In this document: positions 6,221-10,167 of the stretch, piece by piece | Layout: each line of letters begins with the position of its first letter | How positions within the stretch are numbered: the first letter of the stretch is position 1 | Assembly: GCA_023387695.1 (NCBI GenBank) | Contig: JAEWHT010000225.1 | Coordinates: 1 to 10,167, forward strand | DNA length: 10,167 nucleotides | Origin: Pseudomonadota bacterium | GTDB lineage: Bacteria > Pseudomonadota > Alphaproteobacteria > Rhizobiales > Xanthobacteraceae | Direction: 5' to 3' | The notes under the pieces: generated by a model | Databases searched by the model: none | Told to the model about the DNA's origin: nothing | Seen by the model: the letters and a program-made list of their open reading frames with translations, nothing else | Translations under genes and position numbers: made by a program

Positions 6221-7180
6221 TTAAGCCTGCTTCGCAGCAGCCAATGCATCCTTGGCGGCAGCAATGTCGTTCGGTCCACTGACCGACACGCCGATGGCGC
6301 CGTCCGCAATGCGCTTGACGAGACCGGACAGCACCTTTCCGGCGCCGATCTCGAAGAAGCGAGTCACGCCCTGCCCCGCCATATAAGCAACCGACTCGCG
6401 CCAGCGCACCGTGCCGGTGACCTGTTCGACCAGGCGGCGACGGATTTCGTCGGGATCAGTGATCGCGGTCGCGAGCACGTTGGACACCAGCGGTGCAGCC
6501 GGCGCCTTGATCGTGACCTTGGCCAGCGCTTCCGCCATGGCATCGGCCGCGGGCTGCATCAGCTGGCAGTGGAACGGCGCGGACACCGGCAGCAGCATCG
6601 CGCGCTTGGCACCCTTGGTCTTGGCGATCTCGACGGCGCGGTCGACCGCGGCTTTGTCGCCGGAGACGACCACCTGCCCGCCACCATTGTCATTGGCCGC
6701 CTGGCAAACCTGACCCTGAGCCGCCTCCTTGGCGACCTCCATGGCCGTGTCGTAATCGAGGCCCAGCAGCGCGGCCATCGCGCCCGCACCGACCGGCACG
6801 GCTTTTTGCATTGCGAGACCGCGGGTGCGAAGCAACCGAGCCGTGTCCGAAATCGTCAGACTGCCGGCGGCCGCCAGCGCTGAATATTCGCCGAGCGAGT
6901 GACCGGCGACGAAGGCCGCATCCCGCCCCACGGAAAAACCAGCTTCAGCTTCCAGCACACGCAGAGTGGCCACAGACACCGCCATCAAGGCAGGCTGGGC
7001 GTTCTCGGTAAGCTGAAGGGTTTCGGCCGGACCATCCCAGATGATCGCCGTTAGCTTCTGCCCGAGCGCGGCATCGACTTCGTCGAACACGGCGCGCGCC
7101 ACTGGAAAGGCGTCAGCGAGGGCCTTGCCCATACCAACCGCCTGAGACCCCTGCCCTGGAAATGTGAATGCTGCCGTCAT
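6221..7180 (-). CDS. fabD: Malonyl-CoA:ACP transacylase
   Basis: FabD moves the malonyl group from malonyl-CoA to ACP in the cytosol, supplying the extender unit for FabF. The 319 residues match the family (about 310). FTFPGQGSQ lies at 5-13, the nucleophile Ser95 in AGHSLGEYSA, Arg120 in LRTRG binds the malonyl carboxylate, and His204 in SAPFHC completes the dyad. The ATG at 7180 has AGGGAG 5 nt upstream. An in-frame ATG at 7264 would add 28 residues without family likeness and has its GGAG only 1 nt away, so I reject it. It is the first gene of the fab cluster, with a promoter-like sequence about 100 bp upstream. fabG follows after 67 bp. Confidence 0.97.
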   Translation of the reverse strand: MTAAFTFPGQGSQAVGMGKALADAFPVARAVFDEVDAALGQKLTAIIWDGPAETLQLTENAQPALMAVSVATLRVLEAEAGFSVGRDAAFVAGHSLGEYSALAAAGSLTISDTARLLRTRGLAMQKAVPVGAGAMAALLGLDYDTAMEVAKEAAQGQVCQAANDNGGGQVVVSGDKAAVDRAVEIAKTKGAKRAMLLPVSAPFHCQLMQPAADAMAEALAKVTIKAPAAPLVSNVLATAITDPDEIRRRLVEQVTGTVRWRESVAYMAGQGVTRFFEIGAGKVLSGLVKRIADGAIGVSVSGPNDIAAAKDALAAAKQA

Positions 7181-7280
7181 CGGCGCTCCCTGGATCGCTC
7201 GAGCCGCGTGCTTCGAGAACCCGGCAGCCGATGACGTTCGGCCCGAGCCTTGGTTCCCGACCATGCTCCGAAAGGGGCCG

Positions 7281-7308
7281 TAGACACCGTCCGGGGCCAG
7301 ACTGTCAA
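7281..7308 (-). promoter_or_regulatory. Candidate promoter for fabD and the fab cluster
   Basis: On the minus strand a perfect TTGACA (7308-7303), preceded by C as in the alphaproteobacterial CTTGAC consensus, is followed after 16 bp by TGTCTA (7286-7281). The -35 is strong and the -10 poor. Transcription would start near 7275 and give a leader of about 95 nt before fabD. No clear terminator separates it from the desaturase gene upstream (stop at 7354), so read-through into fabD is also possible. Confidence 0.45.
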
Positions 7309-7353
7309 GCCAAGATGGGCACCCGGGCCGGCCTTCAAGTGGGGATGCGGCCC

Positions 7354-8379
7354 CTAGAACCCGCCGGCCTTCTGATCCGCACCGATTTCGGCGCCAGCCC
7401 GCGCGCGGCGCACATTGCTGACCAATTGCCCCGGCCGGTCATCACAGTTCGGCTTCGCCGTCGCAAGCCGCAGCACCGCGGCGTAGCCCGGCTGCACTTC
7501 CATCCGGTCAGCATGTCTGCTCTCGCTGACCAGGCGATGCACCTTCGGCAGGTTATAGCAAGGCACATAAAACAGCAGATGATGCTCGAGGTGATAGTTC
7601 ACGTAATACGGCGCGATGAACAGGCGCTCGAGAAAGTTCGCGTGCGTCGTGCGGGTGTTGCGCAAGGGGTCGTTGCTATCAGGCACGACGGCGTGCTCGG
7701 CGATGTTGCGGATACGGGTGATGACCATCATCCAGGTCAGCAGCGGCACCAGCCATAGCAGCGGATAAGCCCACCACACGCCGGCCGCCGCGAGGCCAGC
7801 GAACATCGCGGCGTTGACGAGGCATTGCGGGCCGAGCTTTTCCCAGAAATGCGCGGCGCGTTGGCGCAACGGCCATTCCTTCGGCCCGAGCGCATTGAGC
7901 AATTGCGCCTTGCGCTGCTGGTAGCCGGTCTGTCCGGTAAGATCGCGGATGAACTTGCGGCGATAGCTCAGCTTGGTGATCGGAAACGGCGCCGACAGCA
8001 CGAGATCGGGATCGTCTTCCTGCTGGGTGCGCGCATGATGCTGCAGGTGATAGCGCCGATAGCTCCGCGTCTCGGCAAAGAGAGGATAGGCGCAGAACCA
8101 CTGGCTCAGAGCGAGATTGGTTTTCTCGTCGGCAGACAGGCAACCATGCGCACCGTCATGCATGAGGATTGCAAGCCCAAGCTGGCGCGAGCCGATGACG
8201 GCGACCGCAAGAACATAGGTGATGGGATTGGGCCACCACGCGACCAGCGCGATCGCTCCAAGGATCAGCGCCCAGGCGTGCGCGATCATCGCAACGCCCT
8301 TCCAGGTCACGCGTTGGCGCACGTCGGCCAGTTGATCATCGGTCAGGAAATCGCGGGCACGCATGCGAAGCGCGGTCAT
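7354..8379 (-). CDS. Membrane fatty acid desaturase
   Basis: This is an integral membrane di-iron desaturase (fatty acid desaturase type 1 fold) that introduces a double bond into an acyl chain, using O2 and an electron donor. The 341 residues carry three histidine boxes: HDGAH (74-78), HLQHH (111-115) and HLEHH (263-267). RNIAEH (224-229) supplies a further conserved His. Hydrophobic segments lie at about 28-49, 52-73 and 187-221 (probably two helices). The start at 8379 has GGAGAGGG 7 nt upstream and follows the tetR stop by 3 bp, so the pair is an operon, probably translationally coupled. The adjacent TetR regulator recalls the DesT-DesB arrangement of Pseudomonas. Regiospecificity and substrate (acyl-lipid, acyl-CoA or a sphingoid/carotenoid) cannot be read from the sequence. 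The Arg-rich last 35 residues look disordered. Confidence 0.9.
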   Translation of the reverse strand: MTALRMRARDFLTDDQLADVRQRVTWKGVAMIAHAWALILGAIALVAWWPNPITYVLAVAVIGSRQLGLAILMHDGAHGCLSADEKTNLALSQWFCAYPLFAETRSYRRYHLQHHARTQQEDDPDLVLSAPFPITKLSYRRKFIRDLTGQTGYQQRKAQLLNALGPKEWPLRQRAAHFWEKLGPQCLVNAAMFAGLAAAGVWWAYPLLWLVPLLTWMMVITRIRNIAEHAVVPDSNDPLRNTRTTHANFLERLFIAPYYVNYHLEHHLLFYVPCYNLPKVHRLVSESRHADRMEVQPGYAAVLRLATAKPNCDDRPGQLVSNVRRARAGAEIGADQKAGGF

Positions 8380-8382
8380 GGC

Positions 8383-9087
8383 CTAACCCTCTCCGTTCGA
8401 ATTGGTTGACGTGTCGTGCTCGTCGACGAGACGCAGGCGCGCAGCGTCACCGGTGGATTTCGCCTGCTCGCCGAGGACGCGCAACATCTCGGCACACAGC
8501 GCCTCCGGCGATCGGCCCATGGCGTAGCCCTCGAGAATGACCCCGATCGCAACGGCCCAAAACCGCCGCGAGCTTTCATCGGGCGCGCGCAGCGAGCGCC
8601 AGCCATGGCGCGCCACCTGGCCCGCATAAGCACGCGCGCCCTCAGAGTGCAGACGCTCGATGGTGCGTTCGACCAATGGCGCCAGATCCTGCCGCCGCCG
8701 CGTCAACGTCAGCGCTTCGGCAAAGAAGGCGATCGAATCGCTCGCGGTGACGGTCTCGGCCAGCGCGTGGGTGTATTCCCCCGGCGTGCGTGCCTTCAGG
8801 GCCGCCTGCTCGGTCGCACGCGCCAGGTACAGAAGCTCGCGGCAGGCGCATTCGACGAACAGCGCCTCCTTGGTGCGGAAGTAATAGGTGATTTGGCTCG
8901 GAAACGCGTCCGCGGCGGCTGCAATGTCGGTGATTGCGGTTCCCGACAGCCCCCGCTCCCGGAACAGCGGGCTTGCCGCATCGAGCAACAGGGAGCGCAT
9001 CTTGCGGCCGGCCGAACGCGTCGCCCGAGCGGCGTGCTTGGGGTCGCCCGCCGCCTCTAGCGGCTCCTGGGCCGGCTTTTCCGCCAT
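8383..9087 (-). CDS. TetR/AcrR-family transcriptional regulator
   Basis: The 234-residue protein has a TetR_N DNA-binding domain at about 29-77: RKMRSLLLDAASPLFRERG, then the helix-turn-helix at about 52-75 with ITYYFRTKEALF, the usual recognition-helix ending. The first 28 residues are an unstructured, Ala-rich extension. Residues 80-210 should form the ligand-binding and dimerisation helices, and the tail is polar. The start at 9087 has GGGAGA about 8 nt upstream. It is the first gene of an operon with the desaturase, and a palindrome lies 12 bp from its start, so autoregulation and control of the desaturase are likely. By analogy with DesT, the ligand could be an acyl-CoA or another lipid, but nothing in the sequence proves it. 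Confidence 0.92.
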   Translation of the reverse strand: MAEKPAQEPLEAAGDPKHAARATRSAGRKMRSLLLDAASPLFRERGLSGTAITDIAAAADAFPSQITYYFRTKEALFVECACRELLYLARATEQAALKARTPGEYTHALAETVTASDSIAFFAEALTLTRRRQDLAPLVERTIERLHSEGARAYAGQVARHGWRSLRAPDESSRRFWAVAIGVILEGYAMGRSPEALCAEMLRVLGEQAKSTGDAARLRLVDEHDTSTNSNGEG

Positions 9088-9098
9088 TCGGTGTTCTC

Positions 9099-9139
9099 CC
9101 TTGAATTATTTGTATGACATACAAACAAATAATTCAAGG
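9099..9139. promoter_or_regulatory. Nested palindrome upstream of tetR, likely operator and promoter
   Basis: CCTTGAATTATTTGT (9099-9113) and ACAAATAATTCAAGG (9125-9139) are perfect 15-bp inverted arms. Inside them a second palindrome, TTTGTATGACATACAAA (9109-9125), has its own centre 2 bp away, of a size typical for a TetR dimer site. On the minus strand TTGAAT (9137-9132) and TACAAA (9114-9109) with a 17-bp spacer could be the tetR promoter, so a bound repressor would cover it. The outer arm ends at the tetR ribosome binding site. Confidence 0.75.
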
Positions 9140-9213
9140 CGGAAGTGGTATAGGAAGACCCAGTCCGGCTGCCCCACCCGGAACCATCCGGGCCGAAAAC
9201 GCGGCCTCCAATC

Positions 9214-9241
9214 TTGCAAAGCCGGCCAAAATCCGTATAAG
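9214..9241 (+). promoter_or_regulatory. Probable promoter of the rpsF-rpsR operon
   Basis: TTGCAA (9214-9219) and TATAAG (9236-9241), spaced by 16 bp (17 bp if CTTGCA is taken as the -35), form the best sigma-70-like pair in the 293-bp gap before rpsF. The start would be near 9248, leaving a leader of about 185 nt. A TTGACG at 9393-9398 lies closer to the gene but has no -10 and would leave no room for the ribosome binding site. Confidence 0.55.
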
Positions 9242-9360
9242 CGCGCCATCCGCAGACCCCGGCCGGGAGCTGAACGGACGGTCTCAACAAATCATTCGTG
9301 ATTTTGGTGTGGCAGGGCCAGTCGGCCCGTCGTCCCGTGTTTCCGCCTTCTGAGCTTAAT

Positions 9361-9391
9361 CCCAGAGTCCTTTCCGAAGGTCTCTTAAGGG
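9361..9391 (+). promoter_or_regulatory. Leader hairpin before rpsF, possible S6:S18 autoregulatory element
   Basis: CCC-AGAG-T-CCTT pairs with AAGG-T-CTCT-TAA-GGG around a TCCG loop. The stem has one T-T mismatch and a TAA bulge. It lies about 40 nt before the rpsF start, within the long leader. In many bacteria the S6:S18 complex represses its own message by binding a leader structure that contains a CCG element; a CCG is present in this loop and another follows at 9399. The stem is seen directly, but its match to the published motif is not verified. Confidence 0.4.
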
Positions 9392-9432
9392 CTTGACGCC
9401 GGGCGATGCGCTAACACGAGGAAAGGACGACA

Positions 9433-9933
9433 ATGGCTCTCTATGAGCATGTTTTTCTCGCGCGCCAGGACGCGAGCACGCAGCAGGTCGAAGAACTGAC
9501 TGCACAGATGACCGGCATCGTCGAGGGTCTCGGCGGCAAGGTCACCAAGACCGAAAATTGGGGCGTTCGCTCCCTCACCTACCGCATGAACAAGAACCGC
9601 AAGGCGCACTTCGTGCTGCTCAACATCGACGCGCCCTCCGCGGCGATCGCCGAGATCGAGCGCCAGGAGCGCATCAGCGAAGACGTGATCCGCTATCTCA
9701 GCGTCCGCGTCGAAGAGCTCGAGGAAGGTCCGTCTGCGATGATGCGCAAGGCCGACCGCGATCGCGAGCGCGACGACCGTGGTGGTGGATTCCGCGATCG
9801 TGAAGGCGGCGGCTTCCGTGGCGACCGCGAGGGCGGTTTCCGTGGTGGCGATCGCGACGGTGGTGGCTTCCGCGGTGATCGCGGCCCGCGCCGCCCGCGC
9901 GAAGACGCTGAAACCACGACGGATGGGGAGTAA
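9433..9933 (+). CDS. rpsF: 30S ribosomal protein S6 with Arg/Gly-rich repeat tail
   Basis: S6 sits on the platform of the 30S subunit as a heterodimer with S18, encoded next. Residues 1-98 are the S6 ferredoxin-like domain: MALYEHVFLARQDAS, then ENWGVRSLTYRMNKNRKAHF at 41-60, and ISEDVIRYLSVRVEE at 81-95. At 166 residues it is longer than E. coli S6 (131-135). The extra length is a charged tail that contains four nonapeptide repeats of the GGGFRGDRE type at 116-151 and then an acidic end, DAETTTDGE. The start at 9433 has AAAGGA 5 nt upstream. rpsR follows after 5 bp, and rplI usually comes later in this operon. Long tails of this kind are, as I recall, usual in S6 of Bradyrhizobium relatives. 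Confidence 0.97.
   Translation: MALYEHVFLARQDASTQQVEELTAQMTGIVEGLGGKVTKTENWGVRSLTYRMNKNRKAHFVLLNIDAPSAAIAEIERQERISEDVIRYLSVRVEELEEGPSAMMRKADRDRERDDRGGGFRDREGGGFRGDREGGFRGGDRDGGGFRGDRGPRRPREDAETTTDGE
9778..9885 (+). repeat. Four 27-bp tandem repeats inside rpsF
   Basis: The units at 9778-9804, 9805-9831, 9832-9858 and 9859-9885 encode RGGGFRDRE, GGGFRGDRE, GGFRGGDRD and GGGFRGDRG. The repeats are degenerate at the DNA level. They resemble RGG/FRG boxes known in RNA-binding proteins. Copy number may vary between strains. Confidence 0.8.
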
Positions 9934-9938
9934 GAACA

Positions 9939-10167
9939 ATGGCTGAAGCTGGTGCACGCCGCCCGTTTTTCCGTCGCCGCAAGAGCTGCCCGTTCACGGG
10001 AGCCAATGCGCCGAAGATCGACTACAAGGACTCCAAGCTGCTGATGCGTTACGTCTCCGAGCGCGGCAAGATCGTGCCGAGCCGCATCACCGCGGTGTCC
10101 GCGAAGAAGCAGCGTGAGCTCGCCCGCGCCATCAAGCGCGCGCGGTTCCTGGGCCTGCTGCCCTACG
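9939..10167 (+). CDS. rpsR: 30S ribosomal protein S18 (3' end outside window)
   Basis: Seventy-six residues are visible before the right edge; the bacterial protein is about 75-80, so only the last few are missing. RRPFFRRRKSCPFTG is the typical alphaproteobacterial opening, and the body with IDYKDSKLLMRYVSERGKI, then SRITAVSAKKQRELARAIKR and ARFLGLLPY is the S18 core that binds 16S rRNA together with S6. The ATG at 9939 has GGGGAG 8 nt upstream, lying in the last codons of rpsF, so translation of the two is probably coupled. Confidence 0.97.
   Translation, partial: MAEAGARRPFFRRRKSCPFTGANAPKIDYKDSKLLMRYVSERGKIVPSRITAVSAKKQRELARAIKRARFLGLLPY

Noticed and set aside
6154..6309. N-terminal extension of fabG by 52 codons
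   Set aside because: Crosses the palindromic repeat and the end of fabD; the ATG at 6153 has a strong ribosome binding site and the normal FabG opening.
9393..9421. TTGACG close to rpsF as its promoter
   Set aside because: No -10 at a suitable distance, and transcription would start at or past the ribosome binding site.
9385..9957. 190-codon minus-strand frame opposite rpsF
   Set aside because: Ala/Thr-rich shadow of the rpsF repeats; no ribosome binding site or family likeness.

Overview
The window looks like chromosomal DNA of an alphaproteobacterium of the Bradyrhizobium/Rhodopseudomonas type (Hyphomicrobiales). The grounds are the strong GC bias at third codon positions, the protein sequences (long S6 with an Arg/Gly tail, alphaproteobacterial YicC, GMP kinase and MltG), the gene order, and a palindrome of the kind scattered through Rhizobiales genomes. 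Nothing indicates a phage, plasmid, insertion sequence or CRISPR array. Almost everything is core metabolism.

Layout from left to right. A plus-strand gene of unknown function enters from the left edge and ends at 475, overlapping tail-to-tail with gmk. A minus-strand cluster, read from right to left, then fills 408-7180: fabD, fabG, acpP, fabF, mltG, yicC, gmk. The first four are the core of type II fatty acid synthesis: malonyl loading of ACP, ketoreduction, the carrier itself and chain-elongating condensation. MltG trims nascent peptidoglycan, YicC is an RNase-family protein, and Gmk makes GDP. The gaps differ a lot: 3 bp between yicC and gmk, but 67-311 bp elsewhere. Several gaps hold hairpins or promoter-like sequence, so the cluster is probably a set of sub-operons rather than one uniform transcript.

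Upstream of fabD, also on the minus strand, lies a two-gene unit (8379-7354 and 9087-8383): a TetR-family regulator followed 3 bp later by a membrane fatty acid desaturase. A striking nested palindrome (9099-9139) sits just upstream of the tetR start and is the likely operator. The module could adjust membrane unsaturation beside the synthesis genes. On the plus strand, divergent from tetR, rpsF (S6) and rpsR (S18, cut by the right edge) form an operon with a good promoter at 9214-9241 and a leader of about 185 nt.

The points most worth a second look are the single-base frameshift near the 3' end of mltG (around 2341), the nested palindrome controlling the TetR-desaturase pair, the hairpins between acpP and fabF and between mltG and yicC, the Rhizobiales-type palindrome between fabD and fabG, and the four-fold nonapeptide repeat tail of S6. 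I see no wholly new system; the TetR-desaturase module is the nearest to an undescribed regulatory circuit.
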